In this document: in pieces, positions 11,446-20,998 of the stretch
Position numbering within the stretch: position 1 is the first letter of the stretch
Layout of the letters: each line of letters starts with the position of its first letter
Assembly (NCBI RefSeq): GCF_001645385.1
Contig: NZ_LVHI01000023.1
Span: 353,969-417,968 of the forward strand
Direction: 5' to 3'
Source: Rhodococcoides kyotonense
GTDB lineage: Bacteria; Actinomycetota; Actinomycetes; Mycobacteriales; Mycobacteriaceae
DNA length: 64,000 nt
Notes under the pieces: model-generated
What the model saw: only the letters and a program-made list of their open reading frames with translations
What the model was told of the DNA's origin: nothing
The model's database searches: none
Translations under genes and position numbers: made by a program

Positions 11446-12222
11446 ATGACGAGTATGTGGAACGCGCCGTTGCGTTCGCGCTGGCGGGGATCGAGACGGC
11501 GCGACGACGAACAGGCACGTTTCCTGACGCTCGATTCCCTGCGGTGGGTTCTGCAGAACAAGGCCTACACGCCGTGGTACCTGGTGCGGTACTACCGTCT
11601 GGCGAAGTTCAAGGCCGCCAATCCGCACGTGATTCTGCGCGGCATGGTGTTCCTCGGCAAGAACGTCGAGATCCACTCGACGCCCGAGCTGTCGAGGCTG
11701 GAGATCGGCCGCTGGGTGCATATCGGCGACGGCAATGCCATTCGGTGCCACGAAGGCTCGCTGCGGATCGGCGACAAGGTGGTGTTCGGCAAGGACAACG
11801 TCGTCAACACCTACCTCGACATCGAGATCGGCGCGTCGACGCTCGTCGCGGATTGGTGCTACATCTGCGATTTCGACCACCGCATGGACGACGTGACGAC
11901 GCCCATCAAGGATCAGGGCATCGTCAAGGGTCCCGTCCGCATCGGTCCGGACACGTGGGTCGCGGCGAAGGTCACGGTGTTGCGCGAGACCGACATCGGA
12001 CGCGGATGCGTGCTGGGTGCGCACGCGGTGGTCAAGGGCACGATCCCGGACTACAGCATCGCGGTCGGCGCACCGGCGAAGGTCGTGCGCAACCGCAAGG
12101 CCGACTGGGAAGCCGGCGCGGCGGCGCGCGCCGAGTACATTGCCGCGCTCGAGGACATCGAACGCAAGAAGTCGCTGAAGGCAGCAGAAGCCGCCCGCGG
12201 CGACTCAGCTTCGTTCGGGTAG
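11446..12222 (+). CDS. Left-handed beta-helix (hexapeptide) acyltransferase (Rv3034c-like)
   Basis: A 258-residue protein built on hexapeptide repeats, for example LEIGRWVHIGDGNAIRCHEGSLRIGDKVVFG and IGPDTWVAAKVTVLRETDIGRGCVLGAHAVV, ending in the IPDYSIAVGAPAKVVRNR motif of the maltose/NodL/CysE acyltransferase group. It probably moves an acetyl or other short acyl group from CoA to a sugar. Its neighbour on the opposite strand is the glucan/methylglucan operon, so acylation of that glycolipid is a reasonable hypothesis. The last 18 nt overlap the glycosyltransferase gene tail to tail. Confidence 0.85.
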   Translation: MTSMWNAPLRSRWRGSRRRDDEQARFLTLDSLRWVLQNKAYTPWYLVRYYRLAKFKAANPHVILRGMVFLGKNVEIHSTPELSRLEIGRWVHIGDGNAIRCHEGSLRIGDKVVFGKDNVVNTYLDIEIGASTLVADWCYICDFDHRMDDVTTPIKDQGIVKGPVRIGPDTWVAAKVTVLRETDIGRGCVLGAHAVVKGTIPDYSIAVGAPAKVVRNRKADWEAGAAARAEYIAALEDIERKKSLKAAEAARGDSASFG

Positions 12223-13452
12223 CGCGCGTTCGACGATGACCGGCCTGCCGAGCGGATAACGCACCTTCCGCTTGGCTCCGAGGTACACCTGCGCGGTCGC
12301 GTCCGCGACGTGCTTCCAGTCGAAGTCGACCGTGAGGCGGGCACGCGCGGCCTCGGCACGTTCCTGCGCCTTGTCCACGTTGTCGAGAACCGACCGCACG
12401 GCGGTGGCCAAGCCGGCGACGTCGCCGGGCTCGAACGACAGGCCCGTCGTTCCGTGAACGATCGCTTCCCCGAGCCCGCCCGCGGTCGAAGCCACGAGCG
12501 GAGTTCCGGCTGCCGCGGCCTCGAGCGCGATGATGCCGAAAGGCTCGTAGCGTGAGGGCAATACGATCGCGTCGGCGCCGTGCAGCCACCCGAGGAGTTC
12601 GGTGTGATCGAGCGAACCGAGGAACGACACCGCACGTGCGACGCGGTGCGTGCGGGCCAGCTGCGACAGCCACGCGAATTGTGTTCCCTCACCGGCGATG
12701 TGAAGCGTCGTGCCGGGGTGACTACGACGGATGCGGGGGAGTGCAGCGATCGCGTCCTGGACCCCCTTCTCGTACTCCAGCCTGCCGACGTAGAGCAGCT
12801 TGGCCGGTTCCGAGCGCGGTTCGCGACGCCGAAAGCTCCACGTACGGATGTCGATGCCGTTCCTGATGACGGTGACGGCGGCGTCCTTGATACCGAAAAG
12901 CCGTGTCACCTCGTCCTTCATCGATGTCGAACACGTGATGACGGCGTCGGAGTCGTTGGCCAGCCACCACTCGATCGAGTGGACCTGTCGGTTGATCGGC
13001 CCGGAGATCCAGCCGCTGTGCCGCCCTGCTTCGGTGGCGTGGATGGTCGACACCAGTGGGACGTCGAAGTGCTCGGCGAGCGCGATCGACGGATGTGCAA
13101 CCAACCAGTCGTGCGCATGGACGACGTCGGGTTGCCAACCGTCACCGAGTCCCGGCTTGCCGAGGGCGATGCCCGCCCGAACCATCGCGTGCCCCATCGC
13201 AAGGGTCCACGCCGCCATGTCCTCGCCGAACACGAAGTGCGCGGGATCCTCGGCGACAGCGACGACGAGGACGCCGTCCTCGATGCGGTGAAGAGTGGGG
13301 TGCGTCGAGGCGTCGGTACCCGTCGGGCGACGCGACAGGACCACCACCTCGTGGCCTGCCCGCACCAGTTCGGTCGCCAGATGATGTACGTGCCTGCCCA
13401 ACCCGCCGACGACGACGGGTGGGTACTCCCACGACACCATCAGAATCTTCAC
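12205..13452 (-). CDS. GT4 glycosyltransferase, alpha-1,4-glucosyltransferase type (Rv3032-like)
   Basis: A 415-residue GT-B enzyme. It begins MKILMVSWEYPPVVVGGLGRH, a glycogen-synthase/GT4 nucleotide-sugar N-terminus, and carries the donor-site EX7E motif in EPFGIIALEAAAAGTPLVAS. The mycobacterial relative Rv3032 extends alpha-1,4-glucan for methylglucose lipopolysaccharide and glycogen. The ATG overlaps the stop of the GH57 gene by 4 nt, so this is the last gene of a three-gene operon. Confidence 0.88.
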   Translation of the reverse strand: MKILMVSWEYPPVVVGGLGRHVHHLATELVRAGHEVVVLSRRPTGTDASTHPTLHRIEDGVLVVAVAEDPAHFVFGEDMAAWTLAMGHAMVRAGIALGKPGLGDGWQPDVVHAHDWLVAHPSIALAEHFDVPLVSTIHATEAGRHSGWISGPINRQVHSIEWWLANDSDAVITCSTSMKDEVTRLFGIKDAAVTVIRNGIDIRTWSFRRREPRSEPAKLLYVGRLEYEKGVQDAIAALPRIRRSHPGTTLHIAGEGTQFAWLSQLARTHRVARAVSFLGSLDHTELLGWLHGADAIVLPSRYEPFGIIALEAAAAGTPLVASTAGGLGEAIVHGTTGLSFEPGDVAGLATAVRSVLDNVDKAQERAEAARARLTVDFDWKHVADATAQVYLGAKRKVRYPLGRPVIVERALPERS

Positions 13453-14996
13453 TCGGCCGCCCCTTCGTCACGATGATCCCCACGCAAACGTCTGGCGTCG
13501 AGTCCGGGGAACAAGCCGTCGGCCCGATTCCACCGTTCGGCGAGTTCGGCGGCCCTGCCGACCGGACCCCGCGCGACCGCGTCGGCGATCTCCCGCAGCG
13601 CGTGCGCATGGATGTGCGCGCGGTCGCGGGCATATCCTGCGGCGGAGTCCTTGCTGACCATGAACGCCCAGTCGCTTGCCAGTGCCAACAGTGTCTCACG
13701 CAGAATCTGGTCGTCGACCCGGTTGCGCAATACGGGCCCGTCGGACTCGCGAGAAGCGTTCTTGTCGATCGTGTCCAATGCCAAGGCCGAGACCTCGGCG
13801 TTCAGCGTCACCAGGTCGGCGACGGCGTCGCCCGCCCAGACACGCCAGTCCTTGCCCGAGCCCCACGACGACTTCTGCAGGTCGACGGGCGTGCCGACGT
13901 AGCCACGCGTCCGAGCGTCGTCGAGCGTCCCGACGTCGATTCCGGCCTCGGGCAACGCGCGCAGTACACGCTCCAGCCACACCGGGCCCTCGAACCACCA
14001 GTGGCCGAACAGTTCGGTGTCGAAGGCAGCGACGACCAGGGCGCCTCGTCCGATTCGGTCGGACTCCTCGCGCAGGCGTCGTCGAACCGAATCGACGAAG
14101 TCGGCGACGTGCTTGTCGATGGCAGCGGATGCGCGTTCGGGATCGTAGGGTTCCTTGTCGGCGGAATCGACGGTCCGGCCCGTCACCCGTGCGTGCTTGA
14201 GCCCCGTCGCGTGGTCGTAGGTGTGGAAGTCGCGATACGCGGGGTGGCCCGGATATCCCGATTTCGGCGACCACACCCGATAACTGACCGTCAGATCGCG
14301 ACCGAACGCGACGACGTCGGACTCGCGAACGGGACGGCCGAGTGTCGTGTCGCCGCGCAGCGCCGGGCCGTCGACCATGAAATGCGTCACCCCCGCTGCG
14401 GCATAACCGAATTCCATGCCCGGTGCGTAGGCGCATTCCGGAGCCCAGATGCCCGTCGGGCGGGTGCCCCATCGTGACCGGGCATCCGAAAGCCCCTCGG
14501 ACAGCGAGAATTCGCGCAATCGCTCGTCGAGGAGAGGCTGGAACGGATGTGCGAGCGGGCCACCGAGCAACTCGACCGTTCCGGCGTCGACGAGTCGGCG
14601 AATCGCGGCGGAACCCCCATGGCGCCACTGTGTTTCGAACGTGTCGAGAGCGTGCGACGCGGCCCTGTGCTCACGCGTCGACAGTCCGCGATCGGTCGCC
14701 TCGTGCGCACGCAGCTGCCAATTGCCCAGCCAGTGATGCATGCCGGACAGGCAGTGCGGGTCGTCGAGTTGGGCGGCCAGCACGGGAGTGATGCCGAGCG
14801 ACAGCAGGTTCGTTCGGCCCTCGTCGGCCAGCCGGCCGAGCATCTCCACCAACGGCAGATACGAGCCGGCCCACGACTGGTACAGCCATTCCTCGCCCAC
14901 GGGCCACCGTCCGTGATTGGCGAGCCAGGGAAGGTGGGAGTGCAGAACCAGGGCGAACATCCCTGGCTCGGTCACCGGAGTGCGGCGTTCGCTCAC
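13449..14996 (-). CDS. GH57 family 1,4-alpha-glucan branching enzyme (Rv3031-like)
   Basis: A 515-residue protein with GH57 motifs: LVLHSHLPWLANHGRWPVGEEW at the N-terminus, TGIWAPECAYAPGME with the nucleophile Glu, and AAFDTELFGHWWFEGPVWLERVL with the catalytic Asp. GH57 branching enzymes transfer an alpha-1,4 chain to an alpha-1,6 position. GTG 14996 is chosen since it overlaps the upstream stop (GTGA) and gives the N-terminus VSERRTPVTEPGMFALVLHS. The gene before it is a methyltransferase and the gene after is a glucosyltransferase, so polymer elongation, branching and methylation are encoded together. Confidence 0.9.
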   Translation of the reverse strand: MSERRTPVTEPGMFALVLHSHLPWLANHGRWPVGEEWLYQSWAGSYLPLVEMLGRLADEGRTNLLSLGITPVLAAQLDDPHCLSGMHHWLGNWQLRAHEATDRGLSTREHRAASHALDTFETQWRHGGSAAIRRLVDAGTVELLGGPLAHPFQPLLDERLREFSLSEGLSDARSRWGTRPTGIWAPECAYAPGMEFGYAAAGVTHFMVDGPALRGDTTLGRPVRESDVVAFGRDLTVSYRVWSPKSGYPGHPAYRDFHTYDHATGLKHARVTGRTVDSADKEPYDPERASAAIDKHVADFVDSVRRRLREESDRIGRGALVVAAFDTELFGHWWFEGPVWLERVLRALPEAGIDVGTLDDARTRGYVGTPVDLQKSSWGSGKDWRVWAGDAVADLVTLNAEVSALALDTIDKNASRESDGPVLRNRVDDQILRETLLALASDWAFMVSKDSAAGYARDRAHIHAHALREIADAVARGPVGRAAELAERWNRADGLFPGLDARRLRGDHRDEGAAE

Positions 14997-15793
14997 TCGC
15001 TCACCGAGGTCGCAGGCTTCGTTGCGACGGCCACCAGATCGAGGCTGGCATCGATGTCGGAGGTGCGAATGTCGAAGTCGCACGAGCGAATTCCCGCGAC
15101 ATCGGCCGTCAGATCGTCGGGCCACGGCTCGCCCGCGAGTGCACGTTCGATCTGCGCGTCGATGAACGAACCACCGTGTTTGGTGTCCAGGGCGCGCAGG
15201 ACCGAGCCGTGGTGCACGCCTGTCATCGTCTCGACCGTGAATCGAGCGTCGCCCAGCAGTTCGGTGAGTTCGGCGGCATTCAGCTCACGGGTGTGGAACG
15301 GATTCAGGGGAGTGTCACGCCCGGGGGAGAACGTGATGCGGTTCGGCGTGCTGATCAACAGAACTCCGCCAGGGGCGAGTACGCGGTGGCACTCGGCGAG
15401 AAATTGAGCCTGGTCCCACAGATGCTCGATGACCTGGAAATTGACGACGACGTCGATCGAGTCGTCGGCCAGGGGTAGCTGCGCCAGGTTCCCGCGCAGC
15501 ATTCCGACGCGGGGATAACGCGTCAGGACGTGCGCTGCCGCCGACGCGTCGTAATCGAGGCCGACGACGGACGTCGCGACGTCGGCGATCATGTTCGCGC
15601 CGTAGCCCTCACCGGAACCGGCCTCCAGTACGACCTTGCCCGCGCAACGATCTCGCAGGTGCTCGTAGACGACTTCGTGCCGACGGAACCAGTAGTTCTC
15701 CTCGGCGATGCCGGGAACCGTGCGCTCCCCGGTGAGGGGTAACGGTTCGGGCGCGCCGTCCACGACGGAACCTGCGTTCGATGAATCGCTCAC
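14993..15793 (-). CDS. SAM-dependent methyltransferase of the glucan operon (Rv3030-like)
   Basis: A 266-residue class I methyltransferase: VVLEAGSGEGYGANMIADVATSVVGLDYD is the SAM-binding motif and HRVLAPGGVLLISTPNRITFSPG the post-motif III region. In mycobacteria the equivalent gene precedes the GH57 and GT4 genes and is proposed to methylate glucose residues of methylglucose lipopolysaccharide; the same role is inferred here. I place the start at GTG 15793 (VSDSSNAGSVVDG), 7 nt after a TACCCT -10 element, rather than at any upstream in-frame codon. Confidence 0.8.
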   Translation of the reverse strand: MSDSSNAGSVVDGAPEPLPLTGERTVPGIAEENYWFRRHEVVYEHLRDRCAGKVVLEAGSGEGYGANMIADVATSVVGLDYDASAAAHVLTRYPRVGMLRGNLAQLPLADDSIDVVVNFQVIEHLWDQAQFLAECHRVLAPGGVLLISTPNRITFSPGRDTPLNPFHTRELNAAELTELLGDARFTVETMTGVHHGSVLRALDTKHGGSFIDAQIERALAGEPWPDDLTADVAGIRSCDFDIRTSDIDASLDLVAVATKPATSVSE

Positions 15794-15800
15794 CGACGAG

Positions 15801-15826
15801 AGGGTAATGCCTCTACTGCCCAGTAG
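15801..15826 (-). promoter_or_regulatory. Promoter and possible operator of the methylglucan operon
   Basis: On the minus strand TACCCT (15806-15801) ends 7 nt before GTG 15793. The perfect palindrome CTACTG-CC-CAGTAG occupies 15813-15826, where the -35 contact should be, so a repressor bound there would block the polymerase. Confidence 0.45.
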
Positions 15827-15889
15827 GACAGCGACGGGCAGTCCCTGGCGTGGCCCTCCTGGATGTATGGTCAGGCGGGAAACGCAGTA

Positions 15890-15907
15890 AGTTACCCACC
15901 GGTAACT
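15890..15907. promoter_or_regulatory. Palindromic operator candidate upstream of etfB
   Basis: AGTTACC-CACC-GGTAACT is a perfect 7+7 inverted repeat with a 4-nt spacer. It lies about 95 nt before etfB and just ahead of a TAATCT -10 candidate at 15918-15923. The size and symmetry suit a TetR-type regulator of fatty acid oxidation, but the regulator is not in the window. Confidence 0.45.
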
Positions 15908-16002
15908 AGACATGGGGTAATCTACGGCCAGGTGCTAGAACTGCAAGAACCCATACGAACACTCGATTCAGCGGAACATGACCAGGAGGTCGACGCAGAC
16001 CC

Positions 16003-16803
16003 ATGACGAACATCGTCGTATTGATCAAGCAGGTTCCCGACACGTGGTCCGAGCGCAAGCTGACCGACGGTGACTTCACCCTCGATCGTGAAGCCGCCGA
16101 CGCCGTGCTCGACGAGATCAACGAGCGCGCGGTCGAGGAAGCACTGCTCATCAAGGAGTCCAAGGGTGGTGAGGTCAAGGTGCTGTCCGCAGGCCCCGAC
16201 CGCGCGACCGACGCCATCCGCAAGGCTCTGTCCATGGGCGCCGACAGCGCCGTCCACCTGAACGACCCTGCGCTGCACGGTTCGGACGCGATCCAGACCG
16301 CATGGGCACTCGCAGCGGCACTCGGCCAGATCGAGTTCGAGAACGGCGAGGCCACCGAGCTGATCATCGCCGGTAACGAGGCCACCGACGGCCGCACCGG
16401 AGCCGTTCCCGCGATCATCGCCGAATACCTCGGCATCCCGCAGTTGACGCAGCTGCGCAAGCTCGTCGTCGACGGCGACAAGGTCTCCGGAGAGCGCGAG
16501 ACCGACGAAGGCATCTTCGGCCTCGAAGCCACGCTGCCCGCCATCGTCAGCGTCACCGAGAAGATCAACGAGCCGCGCTTCCCGTCCTTCAAGGGCATCA
16601 TGGCCGCCAAGAAGAAGACGGTCCAGACGCTGACCCTCGCGGACATCGGCGTCGAGGCAGAGACCGTCGGTGTCGAGAACGCAGGCACCACGGTGACCTC
16701 GTCCACGCCGAAGCCTCCCAAGACTGCTGGTGAGCGCGTCACCGACGAAGGCGACGGCGGAGACAAGATCTCGGCCTACCTCGTCGGCCAGAAGATCATC
16801 TGA
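16003..16803 (+). CDS. etfB: Electron transfer flavoprotein beta subunit
   Basis: A 266-residue ETF beta subunit: MTNIVVLIKQVPDTWSERKL at the N-terminus, EEALLIKE and then AGPDRATDAIRKALSMGADSAVHL, the usual ETF fold with the AMP-binding region. With EtfA it carries electrons from acyl-CoA dehydrogenases to the membrane quinone pool. An AGGAGGT site (15984-15990) is 12 nt before the ATG. The 44-nt gap to etfA and shared direction indicate one operon. M. tuberculosis calls the pair fixA/fixB. Confidence 0.95.
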   Translation: MTNIVVLIKQVPDTWSERKLTDGDFTLDREAADAVLDEINERAVEEALLIKESKGGEVKVLSAGPDRATDAIRKALSMGADSAVHLNDPALHGSDAIQTAWALAAALGQIEFENGEATELIIAGNEATDGRTGAVPAIIAEYLGIPQLTQLRKLVVDGDKVSGERETDEGIFGLEATLPAIVSVTEKINEPRFPSFKGIMAAKKKTVQTLTLADIGVEAETVGVENAGTTVTSSTPKPPKTAGERVTDEGDGGDKISAYLVGQKII

Positions 16804-16847
16804 TCGCCCACCCCAAGCAGCCAGACCACAAGAGGAGAAGCTAGAAC

Positions 16848-17804
16848 ATGGCAGAAGTACTTGTGCTCGTCGAGCACGCAGAGGGAAGCCTGAAGAAGGT
16901 CAGTCTCGAACTCATCACCGCGGCACGCGCTCTCGGTGAGCCGTCGGCAGTCGTGACCGGTCCGGCCGGCACCACCGACAAACTCGCCGACGCCTTGACC
17001 GAGGCCGGTGCCGAGAAGATCTACGCTGCCGAGTCCGACGACGTCGACGGCTTCCTGTTGACCCCGAAGATCGACGTGCTGTCGTCTCTGGCCGAGTCGG
17101 TCAGCCCCGCCGCGATCATCACCGCGTCGAGCACCGAGGGCAAGGAGGTGGCCGGACGTCTGGCTGCACGCCTCGGTTCCGGCCTGCACTCCGACGTCGT
17201 CGCGGTCAACGGTGACGGCAGCGCCGTCTACTCCATCTTCGGTGGCGCGTACACCGTCGAGGCCAAGGCCAACGGCGACGTCCCGGTCATCTCGGTGCGC
17301 CCCGGCGCAGTCGAGGCAGAGCCGAAGGCAGGCGCGGGCACCCGCGAGACGGTCGAGGTCCCGGCCCAGGAAGAAGGCGTCACCAAGGTCACCTCGCGTG
17401 ACCCGATCGTCGGTGGCGACCGTCCCGAGCTCACCGAGGCGTCGGTCGTCGTCTCCGGTGGACGTGGCGTCGGCAGCGCGGACAAGTTCAACGTCGTCGA
17501 GGAGCTCGCCGATTCGCTCGGTGCCGCCGTCGGTGCATCGCGCGCCGCCGTCGACTCCGGCTACTACCCGGGCCAGTTCCAGGTCGGACAGACCGGTAAG
17601 ACGGTCTCGCCGCAGCTGTACATCGCGCTCGGTATCTCCGGCGCGATCCAGCACCGCGCAGGTATGCAGACTTCGAAGACCATCGTCGCCGTCAACAAGG
17701 ACGAGGAAGCACCCATCTTCGAGATCGCGGACTTCGGTGTCGTGGGCGACCTGTTCAACGTCGCCCCGCAGCTGACCGATGCGGTCAAGAAGCACAAGGG
17801 CTGA
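16848..17804 (+). CDS. etfA: Electron transfer flavoprotein alpha subunit
   Basis: A 318-residue ETF alpha subunit that holds the FAD. The C-terminal FAD-binding domain is clear: [39 protein letters not shown] and [42 protein letters not shown]. The ribosome site AAGAGGAGAAG is a good match ahead of ATG 16848. A strong hairpin follows the stop, so etfBA is closed as a two-gene unit. Confidence 0.95.
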   Translation: MAEVLVLVEHAEGSLKKVSLELITAARALGEPSAVVTGPAGTTDKLADALTEAGAEKIYAAESDDVDGFLLTPKIDVLSSLAESVSPAAIITASSTEGKEVAGRLAARLGSGLHSDVVAVNGDGSAVYSIFGGAYTVEAKANGDVPVISVRPGAVEAEPKAGAGTRETVEVPAQEEGVTKVTSRDPIVGGDRPELTEASVVVSGGRGVGSADKFNVVEELADSLGAAVGASRAAVDSGYYPGQFQVGQTGKTVSPQLYIALGISGAIQHRAGMQTSKTIVAVNKDEEAPIFEIADFGVVGDLFNVAPQLTDAVKKHKG

Positions 17805-17820
17805 CACGTCGTAGCCGAAT

Positions 17821-17852
17821 CGGCCCCCGTACCCACTGGGTGCGGGGGCCGA
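17821..17852 (+). terminator. Hairpin terminator of etfBA
   Basis: 15-nt arms (17821-17835 and 17838-17852) pair with only one G-U position around a CT turn. It starts 16 nt after the etfA stop. Confidence 0.85.
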
Positions 17853-17941
17853 ACTGTGTGATACAGCCGTTCACACAACGTGTTCGGACACGTAACCCAG
17901 GTGATGCGCGGACGGTGCTGAAGCTCGTTAGACACAGCATC

Positions 17942-18784
17942 ATGACCACTTCAGTCATGACCTCGGCCGCAGCGGAACTCGCGACCACCGCTCCCGCCGC
18001 GCCTGCCACCGACAGGTACTCGCTGGTCCTCTCCACGGACCGCTACCACCGGGAAGCCGCACAGCGGCTTCGCTACGACGTGTTCGCCTCCGAACCGGGG
18101 TTCGAGATCCCCGCCGACACGAACGGCCTCGACGCCGACCGATTCGACGACTTCTGCGACCATCTTCTCGTCCGTGACAACCTGACCGACGATTTCGTCG
18201 GCTGCTACCGCATGCTCCCGCCCGACGCCGCCGCTCGCGCGGGCGGCTACTACAGCGCAACGGAATTCGATCTGTCCGCACTCGATCCAGCGTCGTCCCG
18301 GGTCGTCGAGATGGGCCGGGCCGTCGTTCGTCCCGAGCATCGTTCCGGCTCGGTTCTCGGACTCATGTGGTCGGGAATAATGCACTACCTCGAAGTGACC
18401 GGCCTCGAATGGGTGATGGGCTGCGTGTCCGTGCCGATGCAGGCCACACCGGACGACGAACCCGGCGTCAACGTTCGCGGCGTGCGCGATCTTCTGCTGA
18501 TCAAGCACGCCTCGCCGGCCGACCGGCGGGCGATCCCACACAATCCCGTCGTCGTCGACGGCCGTACGCTCGACGACCTCGTTCCCCCGGCCCGACCGTC
18601 CGTGCCGCCGCTGCTGCGCGGGTACCTGCGATTGAACGCGACGATCTGTGGCGAGCCCGCTCACGACCCGGACTTCGGTGTCGCCGACTTCGTCGCGCTG
18701 CTCGGACTCCGCGAAGCCAACACGCGATACCTCGACCGACTCAGAAGCGCCGCCGCGACCTACGACTCGCAGGCCGGCCGATGA
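17942..18784 (+). CDS. GNAT-fold N-acyltransferase, OlsB-like (Rv3027c-like)
   Basis: A 280-residue protein. After a low-complexity Ala/Thr start it reads [23 protein letters not shown] and later [13 protein letters not shown] and [28 protein letters not shown], features of the COG3176 family that contains OlsB, the acyl-ACP N-acyltransferase that makes lyso-ornithine lipid, and related acyl-homoserine-lactone-synthase folds. The following gene is a PlsC-type O-acyltransferase overlapping by 4 nt, the arrangement expected for OlsB/OlsA. The amine acceptor is unproven. Confidence 0.7.
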   Translation: MTTSVMTSAAAELATTAPAAPATDRYSLVLSTDRYHREAAQRLRYDVFASEPGFEIPADTNGLDADRFDDFCDHLLVRDNLTDDFVGCYRMLPPDAAARAGGYYSATEFDLSALDPASSRVVEMGRAVVRPEHRSGSVLGLMWSGIMHYLEVTGLEWVMGCVSVPMQATPDDEPGVNVRGVRDLLLIKHASPADRRAIPHNPVVVDGRTLDDLVPPARPSVPPLLRGYLRLNATICGEPAHDPDFGVADFVALLGLREANTRYLDRLRSAAATYDSQAGR

Positions 18785-19698
18785 CACGCCGTGACGTCGC
18801 GGCGACCTCGGCCCCGCCCGAGATCGATCACGCGTGGATGCCGTCGAGCCCGTGCGGCGACAGCTGCATCGGACGTGACACATCGGCGGTCCGGACCGTC
18901 GTTGTCGTTCTGCGAACGCTCCTCGCCGTCACGGCGCTGATGCTTCTGCCGATCCTGATTCTCGTCGGGGTGGCGTCTCCGCACGCGCGGCGGAGTGTGA
19001 CGCGCTTCGGGGCCAGGATGCTGCTGTTCGCGATCGGGATCGGCCTGCGGGTCGACGACCAGCGGTCGGTGCGGGAGAAGTCCAGGACCGAGGGCGGCGC
19101 GCTCGTCGTGGCCGGCCACGTCTCGTGGACCGACGTCATCGTGCTCACCGCGCTGCGACCTGCGACGTTCGTCGCCCGCGGCGATCTGATCGACTGGCCG
19201 GTTCTCGGAGTTCTCGCCCGCGCGATGAAGGTTCTGCCGATCCACCGACGCAGCCTGCGCGCACTGCCCGGCACCGTGGAACAGGTCGCGGACCGGCTGC
19301 GCGCGGGCGGCACGGTCGTCGCATTCCCCGAAGCGACGACGTGGTGTGGCCGTGCCTACGGGTCGTTCCGCCCGGCGATGTTCCAGGCCGCCGTGGACAC
19401 CGAGACATGGGTTCAACCGGTCCGACTGCGCTATGTCGACGCTTCCGGTGAGCAGACGACGTCGACGTGCTTCGTCGGCGACGAGACGATCGGACAATCG
19501 ATCTCCAGGATCTTCCGCCTGAAAGGGATCGTCGCCGAAGTCGGACTCGCGACGCCGGAACCGCCGGGAAACGATCGTCGAGACCTCGCGCGGCGGTGCG
19601 AGGCATCGGTGCGATCCGGCGATGCGCTGAGCGCCGACCTGCACGGTGTGATCGCCGGGAACGTCGTACTTCATTCGGCGATGCAGCAGGGCGCCTGA
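18781..19698 (+). CDS. PlsC-type 1-acyl-glycerol-3-phosphate/lyso-lipid acyltransferase (OlsA-like, Rv3026c-like)
   Basis: A 305-residue membrane-associated acyltransferase. A hydrophobic segment [25 protein letters not shown] (about 40-65) precedes the HX4D catalytic motif in [16 protein letters not shown], and [10 protein letters not shown] is the substrate-binding FPEG-like block. It moves a fatty acyl chain to a hydroxyl of a lyso-lipid. Its ATG overlaps the stop of the GNAT gene (ATGA), so both enzymes are made from one message and probably act in sequence. Confidence 0.8.
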   Translation: MTRRDVAATSAPPEIDHAWMPSSPCGDSCIGRDTSAVRTVVVVLRTLLAVTALMLLPILILVGVASPHARRSVTRFGARMLLFAIGIGLRVDDQRSVREKSRTEGGALVVAGHVSWTDVIVLTALRPATFVARGDLIDWPVLGVLARAMKVLPIHRRSLRALPGTVEQVADRLRAGGTVVAFPEATTWCGRAYGSFRPAMFQAAVDTETWVQPVRLRYVDASGEQTTSTCFVGDETIGQSISRIFRLKGIVAEVGLATPEPPGNDRRDLARRCEASVRSGDALSADLHGVIAGNVVLHSAMQQGA

Positions 19699-19759
19699 CC
19701 CTCGGCGGAATCTCGCGCGTTCTTCCGGCTCACGCCGAGCGGCTATCCTGAACAGCGTT

Positions 19760-20998
19760 ATGCCTTCTGCCCGCAGTTCGGCTGCTACCACTGCCTCGAG
19801 CGCACCCGTCTACCTCGATCATGCTGCGACGACGCCCATGTCGTCCGCCGCGATCGAGGCGATGACGGCCGTGTTCGCCACCGTCGGCAACGCGTCGTCG
19901 CTGCACGGATCGGGGCGCGCAGCCCGCAGGCGCGTCGAGGAAGCGCGCGAGTCCATTGCGGAGAATCTCGGCGCACGGCCGTCCGAGGTGATCTTCACCT
20001 CAGGCGGAACCGAGAGCGACAACCTCGCGGTCAAGGGCATCTTCGCGGCCAGGCGCGACGCCGAACCGTCGCGCACCCGGATCGTCGCGAGCTCGGTGGA
20101 ACACCACGCGGTTCTCGACGCGGTGGAGTGGCTCGCCGCGCATGAGGGTGCCGACGTCACGTGGCTGCCGGTCGACGCGTCCGGACGCGTCCAGCCGGAC
20201 ACTCTGCGCGCCGAGCTCGCGCTGCGCGGTGACGAGATCGCGCTGATCACCGTCATGTGGGCCAACAACGAGGTCGGCACCATCATGCCGATCGCGGAGC
20301 TCGCTGCCGTCGCGCAGGAGTACGGCATCCCGATGCACAGCGACGCCATCCAGGCCGTGCCCCACCTTCCCGTCGACTTCGCCGCCAGCGGACTGTCGGC
20401 ACTCAGCATCGCGGCACACAAATTCGGTGGACCGCAGGGCGTCGGCGCGTTGTTGCTCGGCCGCAGCGTTCCGTGTGTGCCGCTGCTCCACGGTGGCGGG
20501 CACGAGCGGGACGTACGGTCCGGGACGCACGACACCGCGTCCGTCGTCGCCATGGCGGCAGCGCTGAAGGACACCGTCGACACCCGTTCCGCGCGCCACC
20601 GAGAGCTGACGCGGCTGCGCGAGAAGATGATCGCCGGAGTGCGGGCCATCGATCCCGGCGTGATCGTCAACGGTGCGCAGGGCGACGGCGGTCTCGACAG
20701 CATCGCGCACTTCACGTTCCCCGGATGCGAGGGTGATTCCCTGCTCATGCTGCTCGACGCGGCCGGGATAGAATGTTCGACCGGATCGGCATGTACCGCG
20801 GGCGTCGCTCGCGCGAGTCATGTGCTGATCGCCATGGGCGCCGACCCGGTGACCGCGCGCGGATCCTTGCGTTTCTCGCTCGGGGCCGGATCGTCGGACG
20901 ACGACGTGGATCGACTTCTGGCTGCGTTGCCACAGGTGACAGAACGTGCCCGCGCTGCGGGACTGGCGAGCGTAGGAGCTCGGGGAGGACAACGCTGA
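19760..20998 (+). CDS. Cysteine desulfurase (NifS/IscS family)
   Basis: A 412-residue PLP enzyme that takes sulfur from cysteine. [11 protein letters not shown], the PLP lysine Lys221 in [10 protein letters not shown] and the persulfide-forming Cys345 in [10 protein letters not shown] are all present. The next gene is mnmA, overlapping by one nucleotide (TGATG), so tRNA 2-thiolation is the likely main destination of the sulfur; Fe-S assembly is also possible as in Rv3025c (iscS). A TATCCT element at 19744-19749 gives a very short leader. Confidence 0.92.
   Translation: MPSARSSAATTASSAPVYLDHAATTPMSSAAIEAMTAVFATVGNASSLHGSGRAARRRVEEARESIAENLGARPSEVIFTSGGTESDNLAVKGIFAARRDAEPSRTRIVASSVEHHAVLDAVEWLAAHEGADVTWLPVDASGRVQPDTLRAELALRGDEIALITVMWANNEVGTIMPIAELAAVAQEYGIPMHSDAIQAVPHLPVDFAASGLSALSIAAHKFGGPQGVGALLLGRSVPCVPLLHGGGHERDVRSGTHDTASVVAMAAALKDTVDTRSARHRELTRLREKMIAGVRAIDPGVIVNGAQGDGGLDSIAHFTFPGCEGDSLLMLLDAAGIECSTGSACTAGVARASHVLIAMGADPVTARGSLRFSLGAGSSDDDVDRLLAALPQVTERARAAGLASVGARGGQR

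Noticed and set aside
13056-14477. Open plus-strand frame of 473 codons over the GT4 and GH57 genes
   Set aside because: It is antisense to two clearly recognised enzymes and encodes an Arg-rich sequence with no motif.
18367-18780. Upstream extension of the PlsC-like frame into the GNAT gene
   Set aside because: The extension is Arg-rich shadow sequence; the ATG at 18781 overlapping the GNAT stop is the natural start.
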